A stretch of 64,000 nucleotides of DNA from Candidatus Altimarinota bacterium. GTDB lineage: Bacteria > Patescibacteriota > Gracilibacteria > BD1-5 > UBA6164. Below are positions 1 through 8,946 of this stretch, piece by piece. The DNA lies in contig JAQTOS010000006.1 of assembly GCA_028713225.1 (NCBI GenBank), forward strand, positions 1 to 64,000. The letters run 5' to 3'. Position numbers and translations under genes: made by a program. The first letter of the stretch is position 1, and each line of letters begins with the position of its first letter. The notes beneath the pieces are model-generated. The model saw only the letters and a program-made list of their open reading frames with translations. It was not told the origin of the DNA and searched no databases.

Positions 1-15
1 TATAATATTAGTTAT

Positions 16-255
16 CTAAATCCAATTATGATTACAACAATGCAAAAAATCTTTCAACTCATACAAATCAATCCTTGACAATAATTGTATATAAGTTCTA
101 ATATCGAACTCGTCAGGGCCTCCATAACAAGAATTAACAAATTTTACGAGTTTCAAAAGAGAGTTTTCCGCAATGGTAAGCTCTTTTTTGTTGTCTATTG
201 AAAGTTCGATAGTTTTAAAGTTTTTAAATAAAAAAAAGAGTGATCTATTGATCAC
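16..255 (-). CDS. Uncertain small ORF, hypothetical
   Basis: This is a possible 79-residue protein without ATG. The only start in range is GTG at 253-255, and it lies inside the terminator hairpin of the gene upstream on the same strand. The middle and end read like a real, partly charged helical protein (with CYGGPDEFD and DLYELKDFLHCC), and its two glycines are GGN codons. It could be a gene remnant, or coding sequence with an unseen start. I recognise no family. Low confidence that it is translated as drawn. Confidence 0.25.
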   Translation of the reverse strand: MINRSLFFLFKNFKTIELSIDNKKELTIAENSLLKLVKFVNSCYGGPDEFDIRTYIQLLSRIDLYELKDFLHCCNHNWI

Positions 256-257
256 TC
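229..257 (-). terminator. Rho-independent terminator
   Basis: GAGTGATC-TATT-GATCACTC hairpin followed on the minus strand by a run of T. It lies 22 bases past the stop of the membrane protein gene 279-929. Confidence 0.8.
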
Positions 258-278
258 AAACTCTCTTAAGAAAGAAAG

Positions 279-929
279 TTATGTATATTGCTTTGTCTTC
301 GCATACTCTTCAATTCTCGAATGAGTTTTGTTTGCAAAGTAACGAACCAAAGAAAATGCAATTGTAAACCCAGCAGTTAATGCAAAAATAACTAATATAA
401 TTGCTAATACTGCAGCATTACCTTTTGAATCACTTTTACTACTTCCTAATGAATCAAAAAGCCCACCAACACTTTTAAATGCTCCGCCTAGATTATTCAC
501 AGCAGAAATAGTATTGTGAATTTGAGCAAATGTATTCCAACCTGCTGTTGCAATACTTGCAAAATCACGATTTTTGAAAGCAATTCTTAGAGAGTGCGCC
601 CAAATCGCTAATCCACTACCAAGTATTGGAAAGATTACAGCAATATACCAAAGGGAAAAAATCCATTGCATCATTTGCTTGCCGTCTTCAGGGCTCAATT
701 CTGGTTTTTCTCCAGAAGTGAAATATGCTACGGATCCATACGCTAAAGCAATTAATATAGGCATTGAAAACCCTACACCTGATTGGATAATTCCTGACCA
801 GAGTAATGCTTTATCAAACTTTGTACCAAAAGCCATTGTATCTTTCCAAGCTGTTCCAACAGCATATGTATTCCAAACAGAAATTAGCACATTAATTGCT
901 AAAATCATAAAAAGCATAAAAGCTTCCAT
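279..929 (-). CDS. Multi-pass membrane protein with no TGA-Gly codons
   Basis: A 216-residue protein of unknown function, probably in the cytoplasmic membrane. Hydrophobic segments are visible at about residues 1-24, 40-65, 88-112 and 175-198, with a Gly/Ser-rich stretch (NNLGGAFKSVGGLFDSLGSS) before the last one. I chose the ATG at 927-929 because GGAGG lies five bases upstream, an excellent Shine-Dalgarno site; the earlier in-frame ATG at 968 has none. All glycines (about 20) are GGN codons, none TGA, which is unusual for this window, and the stop is TAA. It has its own promoter (TTGACT-16-TATAAA) and terminator. It may be a recent arrival from a standard-code genome. I do not recognise the family. 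Confidence 0.75.
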   Translation of the reverse strand: MEAFMLFMILAINVLISVWNTYAVGTAWKDTMAFGTKFDKALLWSGIIQSGVGFSMPILIALAYGSVAYFTSGEKPELSPEDGKQMMQWIFSLWYIAVIFPILGSGLAIWAHSLRIAFKNRDFASIATAGWNTFAQIHNTISAVNNLGGAFKSVGGLFDSLGSSKSDSKGNAAVLAIILVIFALTAGFTIAFSLVRYFANKTHSRIEEYAKTKQYT

Positions 930-957
930 TTTTTCCTCCAATATTTTAGGTAAATAT

Positions 958-985
958 TTTATAACCATAAAAATAAGAAAGTCAA
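958..985 (-). promoter_or_regulatory. Promoter of membrane protein gene
   Basis: On the minus strand TTGACT (985-980), a 16-base spacer, then TATAAA (963-958). The GGAGG ribosome site follows before the ATG at 929. Confidence 0.6.
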
Positions 986-1072
986 TTATATTTTTATATA
1001 AAGAACTGCATTCTAATATTTTTCTTAATTTTCGATAACTACTATTTAGTTACCCTCAATAACAAGAAACAA

Positions 1073-1098
1073 AAAATCCTAGTGAGAACTAGGATTTT
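1073..1098 (-). terminator. Terminator after the immunity-like gene
   Basis: AATCCTAG/CTAGGATT hairpin with a T-tract on the minus strand, 36 bases past the stop at 1134. Confidence 0.7.
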
Positions 1099-1133
1099 AT
1101 TTATTTACTATTTTTTATACTTTGAATAATTAA

Positions 1134-1643
1134 TTAATAATCTCATTTATTTCTTAACTTAAAAGCTTTTTGAAAACTAGTATTCCAAGATTTAGCTTTC
1201 ATTTCTCTTGAAGAAAGTACAAGTTCCTTTATTTTATCTGGTAATATATCATCTTGATATTTTCTTTCCTCCTCAAAAGATTTTCATTCAAAAATTATTG
1301 CTTTAAGAGAATATTCTGCTCAACCTGGAGCATGGTCTGCCATATGAGCTGTAGAAACAGCATGTCAGGCAGCACGAGCAATCGCAATTTGTGCTGGATT
1401 AGTTAGTTCTCTTGCAAGTGCAATAACGGCAAAAGCAGCATTTCTAGCATCTCCTACGCTTGCTTCGTCTTTCGTCCATTTATCAGCTATTTCAAGTGCA
1501 TATATAATACGTCAATTTATATTTTCACCATACAATGCTAATACATGTCTAATACAATCACAAGACCATTTTATCAAAAGTTTATGTTCCTCTTTTGTTA
1601 GAGGTCATCCTCTATGTTCAGCCACAAAACGTTTATCACGCAT
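1134..1643 (-). CDS. Putative immunity protein (Imm-5-like family)
   Basis: A 169-residue soluble protein that matches from memory the family usually annotated 'putative immunity protein' (Imm-5-like). The N-terminus reads FVAEHRGGPLTKEEHKLL, and the centre has the hallmark ARAAGHAVSTAHMADHAPGA. Several of these conserved glycines are TGA, so the gene fits the host code. Family members are predicted to protect against contact-dependent or polymorphic toxins, but the biochemical role is not established. No toxin gene is adjacent here, so it may act as an orphan immunity gene. Start is the ATG at 1641-1643; no Shine-Dalgarno is visible. Confidence 0.8.
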
Positions 1644-1693
1644 TTTTTTGATATTATGATATAAAATAAATACTTAATTCTTTTATACCTATT

Positions 1694-2581
1694 TTAATAA
1701 GATAAATTATAATACAAATTTCATTTACTTGTATTTGTATAATTTTCCATTTGATTAATATTTAAAGCTAACTTCCAATTATGTACTATATCATTAATTA
1801 CTTTAATTTTTTCTTTATATTCTTTCGGATATTCTAAATATAATGTTGTGCTATATCAATTTTTATTAATTTCTTTTTTTGCTTGTTTTTGGTCACGATG
1901 TGAAATAGATTTATCTCTATCATTTTTTATTTCTTCGTTAATTTTATTAAGTTTACAAATATCATCGATAATTTTATCTTTTTCAAAACATCCAAGTTCA
2001 ATTATATCTAATAAAATATTTGTTAAACTATGGGCTTTTTTATCTTTATCAACATAATGCCAAATTGAAGTAAAAAGATATGAACGAGTCGCTTGAAATA
2101 GAAAAAAATTAAAATGATGTAAATCATCGGTATTTTCCTGATCAGGTTTTAATTTTAATCTTTTAATTATATTTAATGAATCATTAAGATTCATTAGGTA
2201 GTGCTCCAATCTAAAAAAATTTCAAAATATTTTATTTATTTTATCTTTGTTTAAAATTATTCAATTTATAATTATTGGTCTTAATGTATAATCCAATGTT
2301 TCAGTTTGACTTATATCTTCAAGTAATTCCCAAATCTTAATATTTTTACTAGATATATAACGAGTCCCTGTTCAAGAAATATCTTTTATAAGCCAAGTAC
2401 TATTATCTTTTAATTCAATAAAAGAGTTTTGTAATAAAATATCTCTTTCAATTTCATCTATCTTGATTTTATTTTTATCAAATAGTATTTCAGTTGCCTT
2501 AATAGTAAGATATTTTGGATATTGTTTTATTAAATCATTAAGTTCTGATATTTTTGTTATTGTCATTTTTAATTTGGTCAT
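1694..2581 (-). CDS. Hypothetical protein, HEPN-like C-terminal half
   Basis: A 295-residue protein, continuous only if three internal TGA codons are glycine. I recognise no family with certainty. The C-terminal half is helical and contains FQATRSYLFTSIWHY followed later by NDRDKSISHRDQ; the R-D-K-x-I-x-H pattern resembles HEPN-fold proteins such as AbiU2-like abortive-infection factors, an inference only. It is transcribed away from the endonuclease V gene; the shared 96-base gap contains a perfect inverted repeat. The start is the ATG at 2581, with a second ATG five codons on. Confidence 0.65.
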
Positions 2582-2616
2582 AATTTATTTTTTATATTTA
2601 ATAAAAACTAGTTAAT

Positions 2617-2653
2617 TAAAATTGTAATAAATATTTTTTTTATTACAATTTTA
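2617..2653. promoter_or_regulatory. Inverted repeat between divergent genes
   Basis: TAAAATTGTAATAA and its reverse complement, 14 bp each, separated by nine bases. It sits between two divergent start codons (2581 and 2678), so an operator controlling one or both genes is more likely than a terminator. Confidence 0.5.
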
Positions 2654-2677
2654 AAAACAAAACTAATCCAAAATATT

Positions 2678-3064
2678 ATGACTAGAGTAAACCTAATAAA
2701 TCCAAAAGAATTGTATGACCAGCATCTTTTGTCGGAACATAGAGAGATAAAAAGAATTCCGAATGTGGTGAAATCTGGGAAGTTTGTATATGAGAATATT
2801 CCGGAAAGCTATGTTTTGTGAAAATGACATGTGAAATTCTTTTATGATAAATTGAAATTCTTGCATAAAAGATATAATTTACTGTACACGGAATGTTTAA
2901 ATAGAAACTTTAAGGTAGAAAATTATGAAGAATCTTTCTTGAATTTGCCGGAAAATTTGTATAATGATTTCGTTCCTAGTGAAGAAAATGTTGAACTTAA
3001 TAAAAAGAGATTGAAAGAAAAATATAAACCGAATTTTTATAGATATTATTGAGAAATTAGATAA
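2678..3064 (+). CDS. denV: Pyrimidine dimer DNA glycosylase (T4 endonuclease V type)
   Basis: A 128-residue homologue of phage T4 endonuclease V, a glycosylase/AP lyase that excises UV-induced cyclobutane pyrimidine dimers. It has the T4 length and can be aligned end to end: MTRVNLINPKELYDQHLLSE keeps Thr2 (the catalytic amino group after Met removal), Arg3, Arg22 and Glu23. VLGKGHVKFFYDKLKFL matches the T4 core and the C-terminus ends FYRYYGEIR. Two conserved glycines are TGA. The gene is solitary, without phage genes nearby. In an organism with reduced metabolism, a one-protein UV repair route makes sense. Confidence 0.95.
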
Positions 3065-3119
3065 ACACTACTCTTCCCTAGAAGAAAAAATACTCTTCCC
3101 TAGAATAAAAAATAAATTT

Positions 3120-3180
3120 TTGACAAAAATAATTATTGAAATATACTTGACTAATCAACTATATTTCAATAATTATTTTT
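3120..3180 (+). promoter_or_regulatory. marR-MATE promoter with 21-bp inverted repeat operator
   Basis: TTGACA at 3120-3125, 16 bases, TATACT at 3142-3147. A perfect 21-bp inverted repeat (arms 3125-3145 and 3160-3180, 14-base loop) overlaps the -10 box and flanks the predicted start near 3154. It ends three bases before the marR ATG. This fits autorepression by the MarR protein encoded next. Confidence 0.8.
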
Positions 3181-3182
3181 TT

Positions 3183-3608
3183 ATGCTGCAAAATATTGAG
3201 TTTTTTATGAATATTGCGAAATTTTATGCAATATTATCAAAGAGTTTGGATTGAAAATTGGGAGGAATTGGATTTAATGATTTTATAGTTTTGTATCATC
3301 TGAATCTTGCTCCAGAACATAAATTGAAGAGAATAGAACTTGCTGAAAAAGTAGGACTTACAGCTTCAGGTGTGACAAGACTTTTGTTACCGATGGAAAA
3401 AATAGGACTTGTAAATAAAGAATCTAACCCAAATGATGCTAGGGTTAGTCTGGTTATACTTACTCCTGGATGAAAAATGAAACTTGATGAAGCTTTGGAA
3501 AGAATTGAAATATTTGCGAGTGATATTTTACCAACTAGCTCAAATACACAAATTAATGAAATTAATAAATTGATAAGTGAAATTTGAGGAAAAATTATGT
3601 GGAAATAA
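3183..3608 (+). CDS. MarR family transcriptional regulator
   Basis: A 141-residue winged-helix regulator. The core LKRIELAEKVGLTASGVTRL is the helix-turn-helix, and NPNDARVSLVILTPGG is the wing with the typical D-x-R signature; its second glycine is TGA. Helical ends would form the dimer. It lies 27 bases upstream of a MATE efflux gene and three bases downstream of a large palindrome, so the simplest reading is a local repressor of the efflux operon that is released by a transported compound. The ligand cannot be told from sequence. Confidence 0.9.
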
Positions 3609-3635
3609 AAATTATATTTATAAAAATTAGAAAAA

Positions 3636-5063
3636 ATGAAAAAAAATAAAAATCTAGAAATGTCCCTGGAATGACCTATACTTAAGTCAATTTTCTTGCT
3701 TACTTTGCCTATATTGTTTGCTAATTTATTGCAAAGTGCTTATCAATTAACTGATGCTTTTTGGGTTTGAAGACTTGGTTGAGATGCTGTTGCTTCAGTT
3801 TCAGTTAGTTTCCCTATAACTTTTTTTATGATATCTCTTGGTGCTGGGTTTGCTGTTGCTGGTTCTACTTTTATTGCACAATATGCTTGAGCTAAAAATC
3901 AAAAAATGGTAAATCATGTTGCAGCACAAACTCTACTTATGGTAGTTGTGATTTCTGTGATAATTTGAGCTATTTGATATGCAATTGCTCCAAATTTATT
4001 ATCTTTAATGTGAGTTAGTAAATGAGTTTATGTTGATGCGCTTAGTTTCCTAAGAATTTCATTTATATGAATGATATTTGTTTTCTCATTTTCTATGTTC
4101 CAATCAATAATGAGATGACTTTGAGAAGTTAAAATGCCTTTAAATATCGTTTTATTTACCGTTTTACTTAATCTAATTATAGATCCACTTTTTATATTTT
4201 GATATGGGGTTATTCCTGCTATGTGAGTTTCATGAGCAGCTATGGCAACATTAATTACTCAAGCAATTGCATCTATTATGTGACTTATTATTTTACTTAA
4301 AGGTAAATATCATATTCATTTGAATATGTATGATTTCAAACCTGACTTTTCTTATATTAAAAAAGCTTTTTTTATTGGATTACCTTCTTCTATAGAAATG
4401 TCGGCTCGTAGTTTATGAATGGTTCTTATGACTTTTTTGATTGCTAGTTTTTGAACGCTTGCTGTTGCATCATATTGAGCTGCTTGAAATATTTTTCAAT
4501 TAATAATGATTTTTTGATTATGATTTTCTATGGCTTGAGCTGTTTTAATAGGACAGAATTTAGGAGCTAAAAATATTGCTAGAGCTGAAAAAATCGGTGT
4601 AATGAGTTTATTGATATCTTTTCTTATTTTATCATTAATTGGTATTGTGGTATTTTTTGCGGGTGCATATTTGGTTAGTTTCTTTATTCCTGGAGACACT
4701 GCAATTATACAATGATGAGCTAGAATATTAACTATCACTGCCCTTTCTTTCGGTTTAATTTGAATACAAATGTCTGTAAGCTGAGTACTTCGTGCTTCTT
4801 GAAATATGAGTACTAGTTTGATTCTTACTCTAGTTTCGCAATGAGTTGTGCAATTCCCTCTTGCTTATATTTTATCTAAACATACTTCCCTGTGAGTAGA
4901 CTGAGTTTGGTATGCTATGCTTGCTACAAATTTAATCATGGCAACTATTAGTATTTTGGTATTTATGAAATGAGATTGGAAAAAAAATAATTTGATTTCT
5001 AAAGAAGATAAAATGAAAGAACAGGTTTGTGAAGATGCTATGATTGAAGACGTGAGTAGATAA
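3636..5063 (+). CDS. MATE family multidrug efflux transporter
   Basis: A 475-residue inner-membrane protein with twelve hydrophobic segments in two homologous halves, the usual MATE length. The first half has LPILFANLLQSAYQLTDAFW followed by VGRLGGDAVASVSVSFPI. The start of the second half reads GLPSSIEMSARSLGMVLMTF. Members exchange Na+ or H+ for cationic drugs and metabolites. More than twenty glycines are TGA. It is cotranscribed with the marR gene upstream, and a strong terminator follows. The charged tail after the last helix is typical. Confidence 0.93.
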
Positions 5064-5077
5064 TAATATTAAATATA

Positions 5078-5108
5078 AAAAACCTTATCACTTTTCGATA
5101 AGGTTTTT
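5078..5108 (+). terminator. Terminator of the marR-MATE operon
   Basis: AAACCTTATC / GATAAGGTTT hairpin followed by T-run. It also lies just past the stop of the convergent gene at 5113 and can serve both. Confidence 0.85.
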
Positions 5109-5112
5109 TATA

Positions 5113-7032
5113 TTAGTAGTTATTTAATCTAGAATTAAATATATCAATTGCATTAGATTTGAAACCAGATTCATAAGTATTACTATTTCTTAGATAATCA
5201 ATTTCTTGGTTTATATAATATTTTCTATCTGCAGAATTATAATGATTCGCTTCAATTACTTTTATTTTATCCCAAGCGTATTTATATGATTCTGAAGTAT
5301 TACTTGAATCATAATTATTGTTATAAGTATTATCGTAATAGTTATTATTACTAGTATTGTATTTGTAATAAACTCCGTTGCTGTAGTAATAGTCGCTATT
5401 GTTATAATAAGTACTGTTATTATAGTTGGTGTTACAATTATTATTTATATTTTTATAATATACTCCATTGCAGTAATAATATCAATTGTTGTAATAATAA
5501 TTACTGTCATAGTTGTTCAAATTAGTTACATATACTGTAGTTGAATTAGTATATTTTGTAACATTTGAATAATTATCTATTATGCTGTAAGTCATATAAT
5601 AACTAGTACTTGCATATGAATTATCTAAATAAATATTAAAACTAGCATGTAATTGATTATTAGAAGATTCATATGAGAAATAACTAGTATAATAAGTTCA
5701 ATTCAAATATATTTTTATATAATAGCTATCTTGTGGTTGAGTGTAAATACTGCTAACATAAAAATCCAAATTTAATTCTCTATTAGAACTATTATAAACA
5801 TTTGTATTTCTTATATTTGACCAACTTATATTATTATCGTTGTAATATGTATTGTTGTTGTTACAATAATAATATGTACCATTAGAATAATAACCAGTAT
5901 TATTGTTATAGCAATTACTATTTGTATTATAATAAGTGTTATTATAGTTTAGATTATTGTTATAATTAAGATTGTTATAATAATAGTTTGATACTGTTAT
6001 TTGTTGGCTTGTTTTAGTGTATATTCGCACATTATTTGAATCATATACTGTGTACGAAATATAATAATAATTTCTTAAATCACTAGTATTTACACCAACT
6101 AGGAAACTTGTAGATAATTTATTATTTGATGGATCATATATCAAATCACTGTTATAAGTAGTGTTTGAAGTATTTCAAAAATTTAATTTTATAGAATAAT
6201 TATTTGATGGTTTAGTTTGAATATTATTTAAATTGAAATCGATTTCTAGATTTTGATTATCTTTATCATAAGAATTTGATGTAGTCATTGATGACCAAGA
6301 AATATTTTCATTATTTACAATATTTAGTTTATAGCTAGATTTATTATAAACTAATGTATTTGTATTATTATTTATAACTGAGTATCCTATAATATAATAA
6401 TTTTTTAAATCTGCTTTATTTACATCGATAGAAAAGAATGCATATAATTTTTTCCCAGCTGAATCATAAATAACATCGCTTGTATAATCTCTATTATTGA
6501 ATTTTAACTTCATATAATAATTAAGATTTGGATTACTAGTGATATTTGAAAGAGAAAAAGTTAATTTCATTTTTCTATATGCAGAATCGTAAGTATTTAC
6601 AAGTTTTGCATTTCCCCAATTTAATCAACTAGCATCAGATGATAGAAGTACTTTATAATTCATTTGTGAATACTCATGTACATTTCCAGAATTACTTACT
6701 ACATAATAATTCATATAGTAATAATTTTTTAAATTACTTTTAGCTATAGGTATAGTCATAAAAGAGTACATTTTTCCAATAGAAGTATCATATACTAAAT
6801 CGCTAGTATAATAATTCCCATTTATAGATACTTTTATATAATAATCCTGACTTGGTCCTGAACTTACATTATTTAAAATAAATGTTAATTTCAAAGCTTC
6901 CGCATGAGTATCATAAATATTAGTTATTTGGAGATTTGAGAAACTAGGAGTATAGGCTAGAGTTTGATTGTAACCTATTATTCCGGCTAGAAATATAGCT
7001 ATTACTAGCAAAAACTTTTTTATATTTTTCAT
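5113..7032 (-). CDS. Secreted Tyr/Asn-rich repeat protein
   Basis: A 639-residue exported protein with a signal peptide (MKNIKKFLLVIAIFLAGIIG, then cleavage near TLAYTP). It has four imperfect repeats of about 110-130 residues, each with a W-S/G-x-x-x-T-N-x-Y-D start, a Y-x-I-K-L-x-x-x-G-x-x-Y-T-S-D-L centre and a D-L-K-N-Y-Y-Y-I end. Between repeats are low-complexity stretches of Tyr and Asn. Repeats with beta-rich Tyr faces suggest a cell-surface adhesin or fibre, but I know no matching family. Under code 11 it breaks into several ORFs at TGA codons in the repeat junctions. No partner genes adjoin it. Confidence 0.75.
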
Positions 7033-7163
7033 AAGTAAAAAGCTTAAATGATAATTTATCCTGACATTATATTTAATGCAAGTTATGATAATAATCTTTT
7101 AGAGAAAAATATCAAGTAAATTATTAAATAAAATTAAAGATAAGTAAAATATTTCAAATAAAA

Positions 7164-7191
7164 TTGACTATTCCCTATCATTTCATATACT
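7164..7191 (+). promoter_or_regulatory. Promoter of 7229 gene
   Basis: TTGACT, 16 bases, TATACT; start predicted about 30 bases before the ATG at 7229. Confidence 0.65.
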
Positions 7192-7228
7192 ATTTTTTGA
7201 ATTTATTACACAAATAAGATATACAAAA

Positions 7229-7657
7229 ATGGCTACAGTTTGAGATAAAATAAGACAATTTCATGAAGAAAAAAAAGCAATTAAATCAAAAGTAATGTTT
7301 AACTGAAAATATTATAAAGAATTAGAAGATTTGATGGAGAAAATTGAAGAACTAGTTGAAAAAGAAATAGTTCCAAATTATCCTATAGAATACATAAGTT
7401 ATTGAAATTCTAATATAAAAGTAAAAGTAGACGATACAGAAAATGATATAGAAAGACTTATAAATTGCGCTTTGGAATATACAAAAAATGATGAAAGATA
7501 TTGATATATTAATTTAAAATTTCTAGTTACTGAGTTTTCTCAAAATAAAAAAGTTTTTGATTCAGGTAAATTTTTTATCAGAGATAAAGATAAAATTTTA
7601 GCTAAATTTCTAAATGATTTAAAACCAAAAATTACAGAAATTCACTTGTGAAATTAA
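7229..7657 (+). CDS. Hypothetical protein, 142 aa
   Basis: Soluble, charged protein with a helical N-terminal half (KYYKELEDLMEKIEELVEKE) and no signal or membrane segment. Six glycines are TGA, so it is a native host gene. I recognise no family. It has a clean promoter upstream and its own terminator, so it is expressed as a single gene. A REP pair lies just beyond. Confidence 0.65.
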
Positions 7658-7660
7658 AAA

Positions 7661-7686
7661 AAATGCGAATATTCGCATTTTTTTTT
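7661..7686 (+). terminator. Terminator
   Basis: Perfect palindrome AAATGCGAAT-ATTCGCATTT followed by a T-run, directly after the stop at 7657. Confidence 0.8.
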
Positions 7687-7696
7687 AAAAATTTTT

Positions 7697-7764
7697 TAGG
7701 AACGATGCAATCGTTCCCTACGGAAAATTTATTACCCCGTAGGGAACGAATATTTTCGTTCCTA
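7697..7764. repeat. REP pair (BIME-like), two inverted copies
   Basis: Two head-to-head REP hairpins: GGAACGAT/ATCGTTCC followed by CTACGG, then CCGTAGGGAACGAA with TTCGTTCC. They belong to the same family as copies near 43550, 48050 and inside the transposase gene at 56155-56784. Together the two could also fold into one long cruciform. Confidence 0.85.
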
Positions 7765-7778
7765 AAAATTGGATTTTT

Positions 7779-8021
7779 TTACAATTTCTTGAAAAATTCT
7801 GTTCTAAGTACCATTTTTCCAGATTCTATTAATTCAACATTATCTGTTAATCTGATTTTCGCGAATTTATCTCATCTTTTTATGTCCGATGCTCATTTTA
7901 CTTTTATATCTTTAATTGCGATAACTGTATCTCAATCTTGTAATATATTTCAATTAGCATCTTTTACAACTAGAGTTTCTTCATCAGAACTAGCATCATC
8001 TTGCCAAAAATCTCTTCACAT
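7779..8021 (-). CDS. PhnA-type C-terminal domain protein, short form
   Basis: An 80-residue protein matching the C-terminal domain of PhnA/YjdM proteins: LVVKDANGNILQDGDTVIAI followed by KDIKVKGASDIKRGDKFAKI. The usual members are about 110 residues with an N-terminal zinc ribbon, which is missing here; no in-frame zinc-binding cysteines lie upstream. Five glycines are TGA. The role of this SH3-like domain is not known despite the historic 'alkylphosphonate' name. Start is the ATG at 8019-8021. Confidence 0.85.
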
Positions 8022-8086
8022 ATTCTTTAAATTTAATAAATAATAAATGGATTTTATTTATTTTTAGAGTTTTTTCAATAATTATT

Positions 8087-8114
8087 TTGACTTTTATTTT
8101 TAAAAGCTTATAAG
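8087..8114 (+). promoter_or_regulatory. Promoter of small acidic protein gene
   Basis: TTGACT, 16 bases, TATAAG. The predicted leader is about 90 bases and has two Shine-Dalgarno-like sequences: AAGGAG near 8141, with no good start after it, and AGGAAGG near 8191, which serves the ATG at 8209. Confidence 0.55.
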
Positions 8115-8208
8115 ACTAAGCGTGTGCGATATAAATATTTAAGGAGAATATTAAAATATATTTCACCAAAAAGAAATAAAAATAAACAAATAGGAAGGTA
8201 ACGGAAAA

Positions 8209-8424
8209 ATGTGTAAAGTAATATTAATAAGCGATGAAGAATTAAATAGAATTCTAGAAGAAGATACTTTGTATCGAAAAATTTTAGAATTAGATAATAA
8301 TGTATTTGAAGAAATAAGTTTTGAACAACTTGCTGAGCTTGAAGAAGAAAATTACAATAGCTTAGAAACGGATTATTCCAAAATGCATAACAAATATTCG
8401 AGTTTCGAATTAGACGAAGAATAA
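8209..8424 (+). CDS. Small acidic hypothetical protein
   Basis: 71 residues, strongly acidic (ILEEDTLYRKILELDNNVFE, C-terminal ELDEE), probably helical and cytoplasmic. It has no glycine at all, so its code cannot be judged. A GGAAGG Shine-Dalgarno-like sequence lies upstream, unlike most genes here. I recognise no family. It stands alone between two structured intergenic stretches. Confidence 0.6.
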   Translation: MCKVILISDEELNRILEEDTLYRKILELDNNVFEEISFEQLAELEEENYNSLETDYSKMHNKYSSFELDEE

Positions 8425-8434
8425 AAACAAAAAG

Positions 8435-8553
8435 ATCTTTGTACCAGAAATACAGATACAAAGATTGTAGAAAAAATGAATATTTTTGGTTTAGAAAATT
8501 CTATAATCATTAAATTGGACTGAGACTTGGGATAATGCCTAAGTTTTTTTATT
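8435..8553. other. Intergenic stretch with two hairpins
   Basis: First hairpin ATCTTTGTA/TACAAAGAT (8435-8465) has its T-run on the minus side. The second, ACTTGGG/CCTAAGT (8526-8545), is followed by seven T on the plus strand and works as a plus-strand terminator. A 19-codon ORF (8476-8535) lies between them; I do not call it a gene. Confidence 0.5.
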
Positions 8554-8560
8554 TTTTTAC

Positions 8561-8587
8561 TTGCAAACTAAAAAAAATCCATATAAT
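8561..8587 (+). promoter_or_regulatory. Promoter of bL33 gene
   Basis: TTGCAA, 15 bases, TATAAT, 37 bases before the ATG at 8624. Confidence 0.5.
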
Positions 8588-8623
8588 GACTGCAACTTAT
8601 TTTAATTTAATAATAATAAATGT

Positions 8624-8803
8624 ATGGCAAAAGGAAAAAGAACATATGTTGGTTTTTACTCTGAAGAAACAGGAAATCTAGTACACGTAACTAATATTCA
8701 AAAGAAAAATTTCGCAGCTGGTGAAAAATTATCTTTAAGAAAATATAATAAAAGAACTAAACAACATGAAGTGTTGAAATTAAAAGAAATTAAAAAAGGT
8801 TAA
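8624..8803 (+). CDS. rpmG: 50S ribosomal protein bL33
   Basis: 59-residue ribosomal protein of the large subunit near the E site. MAKGKRTYVGFYSEETGN and LRKYNKRTKQHEVLKLKEIK are typical. I chose the second ATG (MAKG), as the ATG four bases earlier is out of frame. The zinc-binding Cys pairs of C+ L33 proteins are absent, so this is a C- (zinc-free) form. Its five glycines are GGN, which suits a highly expressed short gene. It is monocistronic with its own promoter and terminator. Confidence 0.93.
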   Translation: MAKGKRTYVGFYSEETGNLVHVTNIQKKNFAAGEKLSLRKYNKRTKQHEVLKLKEIKKG

Positions 8804-8813
8804 TTCCTTATAG

Positions 8814-8852
8814 AAAAGAGATATTTTGTAAACTAAAAATATCTCTTTTTTG
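8814..8852 (+). terminator. Terminator of rpmG
   Basis: AAAAGAGATATTTT / AAAATATCTCTTTT hairpin with T-run. Confidence 0.85.
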
Positions 8853-8879
8853 TTGACAAAAAAATACTATCTATATACT
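8853..8879 (+). promoter_or_regulatory. Promoter of 8947 gene
   Basis: TTGACA, 15 bases, TATACT, immediately after the rpmG terminator. Confidence 0.6.
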
Positions 8880-8946
8880 TGTTTTGTTAATTTATGATAA
8901 ATAAATGATAAAATATTTATTTAGAAACTTAATTTTAAAAAACAAT

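Noticed and set aside
75-102. TTGACA-16-TCTAAT promoter on the plus strand
   Set aside because: No gene follows on the plus strand and the -10 is poor.
574-1038. 154-codon plus-strand ORF
   Set aside because: Antisense to the membrane protein 279-929, which has a ribosome site, promoter and terminator; this frame has none.
5300-6000. CRISPR-like or tandem DNA repeats in TAT/AAT-rich stretch
   Set aside because: The repetition comes from Tyr and Asn codons in a coding gene; no regular spacers.
8108-8461. 117-codon minus-strand ORF, hydrophobic
   Set aside because: AT-rich mirror of the acidic protein gene 8209-8424 and its leader; no ribosome site or promoter.
8476-8535. 19-codon ORF between two hairpins
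   Set aside because: Too short, no ribosome site, and its end lies in a terminator.
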